DNA of 64,000 bases from the IMG/VR virus record IMGVR_UViG_3300008259_003948, positions 1 to 64,000 of that record; one strand, 5' to 3'. Of this stretch, positions 10,430-17,498 are shown in pieces; the stretch's first letter is position 1; every line of letters begins with the position of its first letter. The notes beneath the pieces are model-generated. The model was not told where the DNA came from, made no database searches, and saw nothing but the letters and a program-made list of their open reading frames with translations. The translations under genes were made by a program, and so were the position numbers. The stretch comes from a virus.

Positions 10430-10436
10430 TATTTAT
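10430..10436 (+). promoter_or_regulatory. Late-promoter-like TATTTAT box with upstream TTGACA
   Basis: TTGACA at 10416-10421 and TATTTAT at 10430-10436, separated by 8 nt as at 9897-9917. The ATG lies 26 nt downstream, behind a hairpin. Confidence 0.5.
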
Positions 10437-10441
10437 TATAA

Positions 10442-10459
10442 GATTTGTTAAAACAAATC
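10442..10459 (+). promoter_or_regulatory. Perfect hairpin in a 5' leader
   Basis: GATTTGT / ACAAATC form a perfect 7-bp stem with a TAAA loop, ending 3 nt before the ATG at 10463. There is no U-tract after it, so it is not a terminator. It may gate initiation. Confidence 0.5.
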
Positions 10460-10462
10460 AAA

Positions 10463-10735
10463 ATGGGTAACGAATATTATTTAGAAAAACAGTTTAACGA
10501 TTATGCAAGTTCTGAAGATTTTCAGTATTACATTCAGAATAAGATAATGGAATCGGATTATCACAAATATTCAAGAATTGCGCCAGAAGGATTTGTTATA
10601 ATCCCACAACAACTTTTAAATGATTTACAAGATTTTGAAAATTGGAAAGAATTTAAAAATAATCCAAATTACATAAAAGAAAAATCTTTAGAGATTATAA
10701 AAAGTTCACATTTTAAGGGTGAACATCAAGATTAA
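10463..10735 (+). CDS. Small hypothetical protein (90 aa)
   Basis: ATG at 10463 is chosen over a TTG six codons upstream because the TTG lies inside the leader hairpin. The product is charged and aromatic-rich (GNEYYLEKQFNDYASS near the N-terminus, PEGFVIIPQQLLNDL in the middle) and predicted helical. No recognisable domain, signal or membrane segment. Transcription probably starts at the TATTTAT box at 10430. Confidence 0.6.
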   Translation: MGNEYYLEKQFNDYASSEDFQYYIQNKIMESDYHKYSRIAPEGFVIIPQQLLNDLQDFENWKEFKNNPNYIKEKSLEIIKSSHFKGEHQD

Positions 10736-10746
10736 TTTTTAAAAAA

Positions 10747-10875
10747 ATGCCAAAAGTTAACATCAATCACATCGATTTGAATTCAGAAGAACCACAAAAT
10801 TCAAAACAAAAAATCAAAAAAAAGAAAAAAACTGATGTGAAAAAAGACGATAATAAGTCCAACAACAAAAAGTAA
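10747..10875 (+). CDS. Very small Lys-rich protein (42 aa)
   Basis: ATG at 10747, 11 nt after the previous stop, behind an A-rich leader. It encodes 42 residues with a short N-terminal segment (MPKVNINHIDLNSEEP) and a strongly basic Lys-rich tail. The tail suggests nucleic-acid or ribosome binding, but nothing can be assigned. A coding role is supported only by the clean frame, A-rich leader and tight spacing. Confidence 0.45.
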   Translation: MPKVNINHIDLNSEEPQNSKQKIKKKKKTDVKKDDNKSNNKK

Positions 10876-10919
10876 ATAATACTTTACCTAATTTATATCA
10901 TTTTTATTGTATTTTTTAA

Positions 10920-10926
10920 TATTTAT
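10920..10926 (+). promoter_or_regulatory. Late-promoter-like TATTTAT box
   Basis: TATTTAT 16 nt upstream of the ATG at 10943. Confidence 0.45.
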
Positions 10927-10942
10927 ATTAAAAAAACTAAAG

Positions 10943-11572
10943 ATGGATATAATGGAAATTGTTAGATTGATCGTAACTTCCATCACCTCAATCATTGCCG
11001 CACTCATAACGGCTGGATTTTTTAAAAGTTGGTGGGAAAAACAATCGGTCTTCAAATCAAGAAAAAAGCTCGTTGGCCAAATAGAATCAGATACGCTAGT
11101 TTATCAAACAATCAAACAACTAAAACACGATTATTATTGTGATCGTGTGTATATTATACAATTCCATAACGGAGACAATTTTTATACAGAATCTCCAATT
11201 CAAAAAGCATCAGCAACATTTGAAGTATGTTCAACAGGACTTGAAAGGGTTTCGGATAAGTTTCAAAATGTTTTGGTGAGTCATTATTCTTGGTATATAA
11301 ATGAAGCCATCAAAAAACAAATGTATTTTTATAATATAGAAGATGTTGATGATGCAACGACAAAATCACTTTTACATTACAGAGGTGCTCAGTCTCACTG
11401 CGGTGTTCCACTTTATGATGATAGAAAACATTTGGTGGGTTTATTCTGTGTGGATTGGGTGTTTACAGAAGTTCCTGACAATTTCTTAACAAACAATGAA
11501 TTTACAGATGAGTATAAAGAAAACTTTTTTATTCAGGCGAATTCTTTGGTCAAATTAATTAAAACAAATTAA
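10943..11572 (+). CDS. Membrane-anchored GAF-like domain protein
   Basis: 209 residues. ATG at 10943 is preferred to an upstream TTG at 10907, which would place the promoter box inside the gene. Residues about 4-28 (EIVRLIVTSITSIIAALITAG) form one N-terminal membrane helix followed by a basic stretch. The rest resembles a GAF-type sensor fold, with RVYIIQFHNGDNFY and HCGVPLYDDRKHLVGLFCVDW as the typical strand pair. This suggests an inner-membrane protein with a cytoplasmic ligand-sensing or dimerisation domain. It overlaps the convergent DnaJ-like gene by 4 nt. The ligand is unknown. Confidence 0.65.
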   Translation: MDIMEIVRLIVTSITSIIAALITAGFFKSWWEKQSVFKSRKKLVGQIESDTLVYQTIKQLKHDYYCDRVYIIQFHNGDNFYTESPIQKASATFEVCSTGLERVSDKFQNVLVSHYSWYINEAIKKQMYFYNIEDVDDATTKSLLHYRGAQSHCGVPLYDDRKHLVGLFCVDWVFTEVPDNFLTNNEFTDEYKENFFIQANSLVKLIKTN

Positions 11573-12375
11573 TTTAAGAATCGGTATCTAAGCACTTGTA
11601 ACTCACCGTTACTACTTTCAATACTTGATGAGAAGTGAGAAAGATCAACATCTTCTAAATCATCAACTTTATTTATATAAGTAGATCCTCTAAATCGTTG
11701 ATCGATATCAAAATCAGAATCACTTATAGTTTCTGGTTCTTTTTCATCAATAAATATTCTAAAAGTATTTGGTGAGTCAAGTATGTAGCTTTCATCAATT
11801 TCTTCATTTGAGTCTCTGTGTTTGTAAACATAATCAAATACCGAAGTATTATAACTCACATATTCAGAAATTACATATTTTGTCAAATCATTAAATTGTA
11901 TAGATCCCGTTCCATCACAATACTGGCATTCATCACTCCCAGCACCATCACAATGACTACAAGTTTCACGACCTTCACCATCACAATTGTTACACGATTC
12001 TTCGTCTTCACTATCGGGATCTATTCCTGATCCGTCACATTCATCGCAGTTATAATCGCCACTTCCATTACAATAATCACAAGTTATTGTTCCGTCACCA
12101 CCACATTCATCACATCCTTTTTCTATTTCGTCTTCGGAAAAATATACAGAAGAGAATACAAATAAAAATGAATTTATGGTTTGAAGTTCTTTATTTGGAT
12201 CTTTACCATCATTTATTGCTTTGGTTAGAAAAACAATTTTAACGAAATCAAGAGCTGGAATTTTTTTAATAAAAGTTCTAACCAAATTATTTGTCATATA
12301 GTCTCCGTAAATCTTTTGTAATGACTTTGACTTTGTATTTACGGACAAACTTTTTGCAATCCCAACTAAATTCAT
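11569..12375 (-). CDS. DnaJ-type Cys-rich zinc-binding protein without a J domain
   Basis: 268 residues. Start taken at ATG 12375, because the longer frame to 12408 would run through the terminator hairpin. Residues about 88-153 hold six CxxC pairs (CDEC, CDYC, CDEC, CNNC, CSHC, CQYC), most followed by G-x-G as in the DnaJ/Hsp40 cysteine-rich domain. DnaJ normally has four such repeats. There is no HPD-type J domain. The C-terminal third is acidic. Likely a zinc-binding protein-interaction or chaperone-like factor. TATTTAT lies 4 nt upstream of the ATG. Confidence 0.75.
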   Translation of the reverse strand: MNLVGIAKSLSVNTKSKSLQKIYGDYMTNNLVRTFIKKIPALDFVKIVFLTKAINDGKDPNKELQTINSFLFVFSSVYFSEDEIEKGCDECGGDGTITCDYCNGSGDYNCDECDGSGIDPDSEDEESCNNCDGEGRETCSHCDGAGSDECQYCDGTGSIQFNDLTKYVISEYVSYNTSVFDYVYKHRDSNEEIDESYILDSPNTFRIFIDEKEPETISDSDFDIDQRFRGSTYINKVDDLEDVDLSHFSSSIESSNGELQVLRYRFLN

Positions 12376-12379
12376 ATCG

Positions 12380-12386
12380 ATAAATA
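12380..12386 (-). promoter_or_regulatory. Late-promoter-like TATTTAT box
   Basis: On the minus strand TATTTAT ends 4 nt before the ATG at 12375, preceded by TATAATA. It also lies just downstream of the tmRNA terminator. Confidence 0.5.
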
Positions 12387-12397
12387 TATTATAAGTT

Positions 12398-12429
12398 AAA
12401 AAACCCACCTATAAAAGATGGGTTTTTTT
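12398..12429 (-). terminator. Rho-independent terminator after tmRNA
   Basis: A CCCA/TGGG-centred stem flanked by A6 and T7 runs. In the minus direction the stem is followed by a T6 tract and begins 2 nt after the tmRNA CCA end. Confidence 0.75.
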
Positions 12430-12430
12430 G

Positions 12431-12824
12431 TGGTGGAGACGCGGGGTTCCGCCCCCCGGTCTTGCTCATTTCGAATAAAGAAGACTACACGCTTAGGTCA
12501 ATATTGGTTCTCAATATTCCGAAATATTTCGTTTTAATTTTTCCATCAAAACGAATAAAAGTGGAGGATTCACTTCTACTGGGGTAGAACCCTGAACGGA
12601 ACCCACGATACTACGACTTCTGTTGCTAGGTTAGTGTCTGCCGACCCCTTAGTAAAGTAACTATTAAGCTACTGTTACACCTTCAGTGCGGACGAGTCCG
12701 AGAGTCTGAAGTTTTGCGAAAGTTTCGCCATTTAAAGTTTTGTCTCCGTGTATTAGAGTGATAGGAAACCTCTCACTGCGTGCCTTCTATACTTGATAAC
12801 GCCAATCGATACTATGTCGTCCCC
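12431..12824 (-). ncRNA. ssrA: tmRNA (transfer-messenger RNA)
   Basis: tmRNA frees stalled ribosomes and tags the nascent peptide for proteolysis. On the minus strand the 5' end GGGGACG (12824-12818) pairs with CGTCTCC before an encoded ACCA (12431-12434), giving a 7-bp acceptor stem. P2 pairs GAAGGCACGC (12787-12778) with GCGTGT-AGT-CTTC (12492-12480), inside the conserved-looking GACCTAAGCGTGTAG. A first pseudoknot is visible: AGTGA/TCACT (12777-12773, 12761-12757) plus GTTTCC/GGAGAC (12769-12764, 12747-12742). Length 394 nt is typical. A terminator follows immediately. Odd: the T-arm is CGGGG-GGCGGAA-CCCCG, whose loop lacks the TTC and A58 consensus. Covariation was not tested. Confidence 0.92.
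12664..12729 (-). other. Candidate tmRNA tag reading frame (21 codons)
   Basis: Twelve nt after pseudoknot 1, GGC opens a frame starting GETFAKLQ and ending EGVTVA, closed by tandem stops TAA TAG. Canonical tags are about ten residues. From memory, Bacteroidota tags start with GE and end in ALAA. The GET start, spacing and double stop favour this frame; the length and ending are unusual. Another frame could be the real one. Confidence 0.45.
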
Positions 12825-12882
12825 GTATGAATGTAAATATAATAAAACTAATCTAATCTATCAATTTTTTATATTAATAATA

Positions 12883-12889
12883 TATTTAT
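12883..12889 (+). promoter_or_regulatory. Late-promoter-like TATTTAT box
   Basis: TATTTAT 17 nt upstream of the ATG at 12907, between the divergent tmRNA gene and the coding region. Confidence 0.45.
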
Positions 12890-12906
12890 TAAGAAAACCA
12901 AAAAAT

Positions 12907-13467
12907 ATGAAAAGAGTTGTAAAATTGACAGAACAAGATTTATATAGAATCGTAAAAAGAGTTATCAAAGAACAAGGAACCACAACACAACCTCCAGCTG
13001 GTGCTCAAACAACAACACAGTCTCAAGCTGGCGCTCAAACAAGTGCTTTTATTGATGGTGTAACTAGAAACGCTAATAATGATGAACTTTTAAATAAATA
13101 CATAGGTTTGGGAGGTATTACCACAGGTAGGGAAGCGATAGATAAGTTATTATCAGATGGGGATCCCCGAGCAAAAAATTATTTAATTAATCAGGCTGAT
13201 ATAGAAAGAAAAGAACAAAAAACTGGTTTAGCATCAAAATTCAAAGGAATGATAACTGCGTTCTTACAAAAAACTTGGGAAAATAAAGTAGATTTGACAA
13301 CAAAGAACGAATCAATATTCCCCGCTCTTTTAAAAGATACAGATTACTTTGAAACTTATAAAACGCTTACCACCAAATTCGATGGAAAAGAAATTTTAAC
13401 AGCATCCGATTTAAAAAATATCTATAATAAATTAAAAGAATATCAAAGAACATTTAGATTCTCATAA
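12907..13467 (+). CDS. Hypothetical protein with amphipathic N-terminal leader
   Basis: 186 residues. ATG at 12907 is chosen because the longer frame from 12793 overlaps the tmRNA 5' end and the promoter. The N-terminus (MKRVVKLTEQDLYRIVKRV, then IKEQ) is an amphipathic helix ending in I-x-E, a pattern shared with other proteins here and reminiscent of T4 capsid-targeting peptides cut by the prohead protease. A Gln/Thr/Ala-rich linker with a repeated AGAQTTTQ-like unit follows, then a helical charged domain. A strong terminator follows. Possibly a protein packaged inside the head. Confidence 0.65.
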   Translation: MKRVVKLTEQDLYRIVKRVIKEQGTTTQPPAGAQTTTQSQAGAQTSAFIDGVTRNANNDELLNKYIGLGGITTGREAIDKLLSDGDPRAKNYLINQADIERKEQKTGLASKFKGMITAFLQKTWENKVDLTTKNESIFPALLKDTDYFETYKTLTTKFDGKEILTASDLKNIYNKLKEYQRTFRFS

Positions 13468-13475
13468 AGATAAAT

Positions 13476-13499
13476 AAACTCCCCAATTGGGGAGTTTTT
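13476..13499 (+). terminator. Terminator between convergent genes
   Basis: AAACTCCCC/GGGGAGTTT, a 9-bp stem with an AATT loop and T5 tail on the plus strand. Placed to stop transcripts from 12907-13467, and possibly those from the convergent gene. Confidence 0.85.
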
Positions 13500-13504
13500 A
13501 GTTT

Positions 13505-13966
13505 TTAAGACTCTGAAAGTTTCAAATTAGTTGTTGTCCACCCCTTGATATATTTAATACCGTTTTCAACAAAAGACCACCTCACATAAATTACAACTTT
13601 TTTATAATCTTCAGAATGGTCAATTAATACGTGATATTTTTGACCTTCAAAAGATTCAATATCAATATTCATAATGGCATTTGTTGGATTTACACTCAAT
13701 ATTTTACCATTTTCAAATACTTTTTTTCCATCTAAAGTCCAATTACTAGTGAAGATCATATTAGATAGATCATACACAATGTTTAGGCTACCCTGAAAAT
13801 CAACTCCACCTAAAATTTCTAATTTATTCGAATCTAAAGCTTCAATTGTCCCGTATTTGAATTCGTGTTTAAAAAATGTAGTATTATCAATAACTAATGA
13901 AAACTTCTGAGAATAAACAATGTTTGAAAAAATAACAAACAGGATTGAGAGAATTACCTTTTTCAT
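13505..13966 (-). CDS. Secreted hypothetical protein
   Basis: 153 residues with a clear Sec signal peptide: MKK, then the hydrophobic core VILSILFVIFSNIVY and a likely cut near SQ, common in Bacteroidota. The mature part is beta-rich (YGTIEALDSNKLEILGG, then FTSNWTLDGKK) with no catalytic motif. It has its own Bacteroidota-type promoter rather than a phage TATTTAT box, so it is probably expressed early or autonomously by host polymerase. A role in the host envelope, such as superinfection exclusion, is a guess. It could be a recent acquisition from a host. Confidence 0.7.
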   Translation of the reverse strand: MKKVILSILFVIFSNIVYSQKFSLVIDNTTFFKHEFKYGTIEALDSNKLEILGGVDFQGSLNIVYDLSNMIFTSNWTLDGKKVFENGKILSVNPTNAIMNIDIESFEGQKYHVLIDHSEDYKKVVIYVRWSFVENGIKYIKGWTTTNLKLSES

Positions 13967-13994
13967 TTTAATATGTTTTATTGGTTAGACACTA

Positions 13995-14025
13995 CAAAGA
14001 TAAATATTATTTTAATACAAACAAA
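13995..14025 (-). promoter_or_regulatory. Bacteroidota housekeeping promoter (TTTG-N19-TATCTTTG)
   Basis: On the minus strand a -33 TTTG at 14025-14022 (a second copy adjoins it) is followed after 19 nt by TATCTTTG at 14002-13995. This matches the known consensus TTTG-N19-21-TAnnTTTG. It drives the secreted protein gene. Confidence 0.65.
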
Positions 14026-14034
14026 TTATTTTGA

Positions 14035-14041
14035 TATTTAT
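14035..14041 (+). promoter_or_regulatory. Late-promoter-like TATTTAT box
   Basis: TATTTAT 8 nt upstream of the ATG at 14050, divergent from the host-type promoter just to its left. Confidence 0.45.
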
Positions 14042-14049
14042 TTTATAAT

Positions 14050-15168
14050 ATGTCATACGATACATACAGAATATTAAAAATGATTGCCGATGGGGAGATT
14101 AAAAATGAAAGTCCTTTGGTATCATCCGATGCTCTTGTCATAAATGTTTCAATAAATAAGTCTAATCCACAAAGATCGGTAGTTAAATTAGTATTTGGAG
14201 ATAGACAAACAAGTTTTTTCCAAATATTTTCAGATAAATCAAACGACTGGGAAGTTGATTTTGCAAATAATATATATCATTTCGAGTATCACGATTGGGA
14301 ATCATTTGATTGGGATCGGTTTACAGAAGTTTTTTTAGATGGGGAGTATTTTAATGAACGAGAATTAACAAATGAACAACAAGAAACCTTACGAGAAATT
14401 CTATCAATACTTGATATGAAATCGTCTCACGATCTTTTTGATTTAGAAAATCGTGCAAACTATAGTAAAACATTTTTTGATTTTTATGAGACATATGTTG
14501 AAGATTTTTTTGAAGAAGAAATTAGTATTAGAGATAATTGTGAGGTTCAATCAATGAGAGAATCTATGGAAAAAACGGAATCAAATATTTTATTCAAATA
14601 TAATATCTTTGTGAAAAATCCGTTTTATGTGTATTACACAAATGTAGATACTTTAATTAATTTGTATGAAAAGACATCGGCACAAGATAAAGACATTTTA
14701 GGTTTATTAACAAGAGTAGTTTACGAAGACTCAAGTATAGATGGTCTATTTTATGAAGAATATAAATATGAATATGATTGTATGACTAAGTATTGGGATG
14801 ACACACGATATAGTAATGCAATGACTATAATGTTAGACCGTATTTTGGAAAAGGTTGAATCTGAATTTGAAACCGATGATCAAAGAAAAGAATTTATGAA
14901 GTTTTATAAATTTATATCATCAAAGTATACTATCGGGAAATGGTATTTTAGAAAACCAGAAACAAAAGGTTATAATAAAATAAAAATTGATGACATAGAT
15001 AAACAAACATTGGATTTGATTGTAACTGTTGATTCTGTGCACTCTATGAAATTTGTAATTGATAATTACAGTAAATACAACAAAAATGATTATCCAAAAA
15101 AGGTTGTTAAAATGGAATACGATCAATTTTTAAATTTTTTAAATCAACCAACATTATTTGATGATTAA
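14050..15168 (+). CDS. Acidic hypothetical protein with C-terminal clamp-binding-like motif
   Basis: 372 residues, no recognised domain. The sequence is very acidic with many aromatic residues (YHFEYHDWESFDWDRF near residue 80), predicted mostly helical. The last residues, FLNQPTLFDD, contain Q-x-x-L-F, the core of sliding-clamp binding peptides, in the usual extreme C-terminal position. If real, this would tie the protein to replication or to clamp-coupled late transcription, as T4 gp33 and gp55 are tied to gp45. Its 3' end overlaps the next gene's -33 box at the stop codon. Confidence 0.65.
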   Translation: MSYDTYRILKMIADGEIKNESPLVSSDALVINVSINKSNPQRSVVKLVFGDRQTSFFQIFSDKSNDWEVDFANNIYHFEYHDWESFDWDRFTEVFLDGEYFNERELTNEQQETLREILSILDMKSSHDLFDLENRANYSKTFFDFYETYVEDFFEEEISIRDNCEVQSMRESMEKTESNILFKYNIFVKNPFYVYYTNVDTLINLYEKTSAQDKDILGLLTRVVYEDSSIDGLFYEEYKYEYDCMTKYWDDTRYSNAMTIMLDRILEKVESEFETDDQRKEFMKFYKFISSKYTIGKWYFRKPETKGYNKIKIDDIDKQTLDLIVTVDSVHSMKFVIDNYSKYNKNDYPKKVVKMEYDQFLNFLNQPTLFDD

Positions 15169-15200
15169 TTTGTATAATTAAAACTTTTGTTATATCTTTG
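15169..15200 (+). promoter_or_regulatory. Bacteroidota housekeeping promoter (TTTG-N20-TATCTTTG)
   Basis: TTTG at 15169-15172, 20 nt, then TATCTTTG at 15193-15200, only 4 nt before the ATG at 15205. Transcription would start at or next to the ATG, giving a leaderless mRNA. Confidence 0.65.
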
Positions 15201-15204
15201 TGGA

Positions 15205-16032
15205 ATGGAAAGAAATTATCAACTACTCAAAGATGTCCTGTCGGTTCCAACCAAAACTTACAAGGAAGAAAAAATGGTTCAATTTATTTGTGATTGGTTA
15301 ACCCAAAACAATATACCATTTTATAAGGATCAATTCAATAATGTATATGCAACCAAATCAGAAACTGAAGTTGGTGATGGATTCTTTTTTCCTTGTGTGG
15401 TTTCTCATACTGATACTGTTCACAATCTTGACACAATAAATATTGCTGAGGAATATCTTCCAAACGCACAAAAGGAGGTTAAATTGTCATTAAAAGCTTA
15501 TAATGATAACGGAGACCCAACAGGTATTGGTGGAGATGATAAATGTGGTGTTTATGGTTGTTTGGAACTTTTGAAAGAACTTCCACATTTAAAAGCGGCT
15601 TTCTTTGTGTCAGAAGAGACAGGTTGTCACGGATCCAAAAAAGCTGATCCCGAATTTTTCAAAAATGTTGGATACGCAATTCAATTTGATGCCCCTGAGA
15701 ATTGGATGGTTACAGAATATTGTATGGGTGTTTCCCTTTTTGACGCCAAAAGTGATTTCTATGATAAGTGTGAAAATATATTGGTTGAAAACTTTAACGA
15801 AGATCTAAGGTTTATGAAACATCCCTATACTGATGTTTACGCTTTAAAAGCCAAATTCGATTTTTCTTGTATCAATATATCAATCGGATATTATCAATAT
15901 CATACAAGAAACGAATATGTGGTTGTTGAAGATGTTTACAATGGAATCGAAACAGGAAAAAAGATGATTGAATCTTTGGGATATAAAAAGTATGAGTATA
16001 AATTAAAAGAGGACAAATACTTTTTACTTTAA
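15205..16032 (+). CDS. M20-type zinc metallopeptidase
   Basis: 275 residues; ATG 15205 chosen because an upstream TTG lies inside the promoter. Motifs in order: SHTDTVHN (first metal ligands), GGDDKCGVYG (bridging Asp), SEETGCHGS (catalytic Glu plus ligand), and a terminal YHTRNEYV (His ligand). This is the peptidase T-like M20 architecture, a cytosolic dinuclear zinc aminopeptidase. The length is short for M20 (usually near 400), which suggests loss of the dimerisation lid. It may recycle peptides during infection. Its end overlaps the convergent HExxH gene by 4 nt. Host-type promoter implies early expression. Confidence 0.8.
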   Translation: MERNYQLLKDVLSVPTKTYKEEKMVQFICDWLTQNNIPFYKDQFNNVYATKSETEVGDGFFFPCVVSHTDTVHNLDTINIAEEYLPNAQKEVKLSLKAYNDNGDPTGIGGDDKCGVYGCLELLKELPHLKAAFFVSEETGCHGSKKADPEFFKNVGYAIQFDAPENWMVTEYCMGVSLFDAKSDFYDKCENILVENFNEDLRFMKHPYTDVYALKAKFDFSCINISIGYYQYHTRNEYVVVEDVYNGIETGKKMIESLGYKKYEYKLKEDKYFLL

Positions 16033-16643
16033 AAAAAGTCTTCCAATTTATCCATAATTTTTTTAACAATAGGTAAGTCAGAAACATCTACCTTTTCTCC
16101 ATCAGGTAAAGATTTCTTTATTTCTAATACCTGATTGAAAAGTGGAAATGTTGCCCCCTTGATCATTCGAGACATAGTTGGATAGTTCTCAATATAATTT
16201 CCGATCTTAAAGTGTTTGTTTTTTTCTTGTTCAGATAAATTCAAAATGGAAACAATATAATTTGTTCTTTCTTTGGCAAATTCATCTGCATCCATCTCGA
16301 GATCCCAATAAAGTTCAAAAAAATTTTCAAAGTCTTCAAAATCGCCAGATAGAGGATTTTGTTTTTTTAATCTACTAATCTGAATTTCGTGTCTAATTTC
16401 GTGGAATATTACATATACAAAGTCGGCTATTGTATGAAACTTTTGTGGTGAACAAATAATGACAAAATTTCTTGTTCTTACACCTGAAAATCCTGCAGAA
16501 CAAGAATTGTAAAACTTTACAACAAAACCATTTTCACTTACAAATTTTTTTATGAATGTCGAAATTTTGTCTATTTCAATTTTTACATTATCTGGAACTT
16601 CAGATTTAAATTTTTCCATCAATATGTCAAAATTGGATTTCAT
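16029..16643 (-). CDS. HExxH zinc metalloprotease-like protein
   Basis: 204 residues. FHEIRHEIQ at about residues 81-89 is an HExxH zinc site, and WDLEMDADEFA about 25 residues later supplies the likely third ligand, as in gluzincin-type and IrrE/ImmA-like peptidases. There is no signal peptide, so it should act in the cytoplasm. The C-terminal 60 residues are helical. TATTTAT stands 5 nt before the ATG. The target is unknown; a role against a host regulator is possible but only inferred from related families. Confidence 0.7.
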   Translation of the reverse strand: MKSNFDILMEKFKSEVPDNVKIEIDKISTFIKKFVSENGFVVKFYNSCSAGFSGVRTRNFVIICSPQKFHTIADFVYVIFHEIRHEIQISRLKKQNPLSGDFEDFENFFELYWDLEMDADEFAKERTNYIVSILNLSEQEKNKHFKIGNYIENYPTMSRMIKGATFPLFNQVLEIKKSLPDGEKVDVSDLPIVKKIMDKLEDFF

Positions 16644-16648
16644 ATTAC

Positions 16649-16655
16649 ATAAATA
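16649..16655 (-). promoter_or_regulatory. Late-promoter-like TATTTAT box
   Basis: Minus-strand TATTTAT 5 nt before the ATG at 16643, directly after the hairpin that ends the ClpC-like gene. Confidence 0.45.
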
Positions 16656-16657
16656 CT

Positions 16658-16680
16658 AAAGGGGGAACTATTCCCCCTTT
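16658..16680 (-). terminator. Hairpin at the end of the ClpC-like gene
   Basis: AAAGGGGG/CCCCCTTT with a 7-nt loop overlaps the TAG at 16668-16670. The T-tract is weak in the minus direction and stronger on the plus side (TTTTTCTTTTT). Confidence 0.55.
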
Positions 16681-17498
16681 TTCTTTTTCGATTTTTTCTC
16701 TTTCTGTTTTTCCAAGACCAATTTGTCCTCATCACATTTTATGTGGTAACTTTCTCCGACAATCAAATTTGATTTAAGGATCTCTTCAGATATGAAATCT
16801 TCTACCTTATCTTGAATTGCCCTTTTAAGTGGTCTTGCTCCGTATGTGTCATCAATACCAGCTTTTGATATTAATTCCACCAAAGACTCATCATATGAAA
16901 TATTGTATTTGAGTTCTTTGATCCTATTGAACAATTTCTCAAGTTCGATCTTTACAATTTCTTTCACATTACTGTCACTGAGAGTATTAAAGATAATTGT
17001 ATCATCAATACGATTTAAGAATTCGGGGGCAAAAAACTTTTTAAGTTCTTTATTCAATATATCCTTTTTCATTTCTTCTTGAATATATTCATTACTTGAT
17101 GATGAGAATCCCATACCTGTTCCGAAGTCTTGAATCTTTTTAACACCAAGATTTGATGTCATAATAATCAAACAATTCTTAAAGTTAATTTTTCTTCCCA
17201 AACTATCAGTAATATGTCCTTCGTCTAAGATTTGAAGTAAAAGTGAGAAAATATCTTTGTGCGCCTTTTCAATTTCATCAAATAAAACCAAAGAGTAAGG
17301 TTTATTTTTAACTTGTTCAGTTAATTGACCACCTTCTTCATAACCAACATAACCTGGTGAAGATCCTATAAGTCTTGTCATACTAATTTTCTCTTGGTAT
17401 TCAGACATATCAACTCTAATCAAAGCCTCTTCACTACCAAAGATTTCTTTAGCCAATTGTTTTGCCAAATGGGTTTTACCGACACCAGTACTACCCAA
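16668..17498 (-). pseudogene. ClpC-like AAA+ unfoldase, D2 half (frameshifted from N-terminal half)
   Basis: 276 residues covering a complete second AAA+ domain: Walker A GSTGVGKTH, GSSPGYVGYEEGGQLTE, Walker B LVLFDEIEKAH, arginine-finger region FAPEFLNRID and sensor-2 YGARPLKR, then a Lys-rich tail. The frame continues a few codons upstream as GFIFL, as expected before Walker A, but has no good start of its own. It is displaced in frame relative to the N-terminal half, and about 60 residues of linker (the WTGIPV and VIGQDEAV region) are absent between them. It may still be translated alone, but a working double-ring ClpC cannot be formed. Confidence 0.75.

Noticed and set aside
12376-12408. 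N-terminal extension of the DnaJ-like gene
   Set aside because: Runs through the terminator hairpin and the promoter box.
12650-12720. Hammerhead-like core (GACGAGTCC) near 12690
   Set aside because: No CUGAUGA/GAAA arrangement; the pairing belongs to the tmRNA interior.
12793-12906. N-terminal extension of the 12.9-kb gene
   Set aside because: Overlaps the tmRNA 5' end and the TATTTAT promoter; the ATG at 12907 starts the conserved leader.
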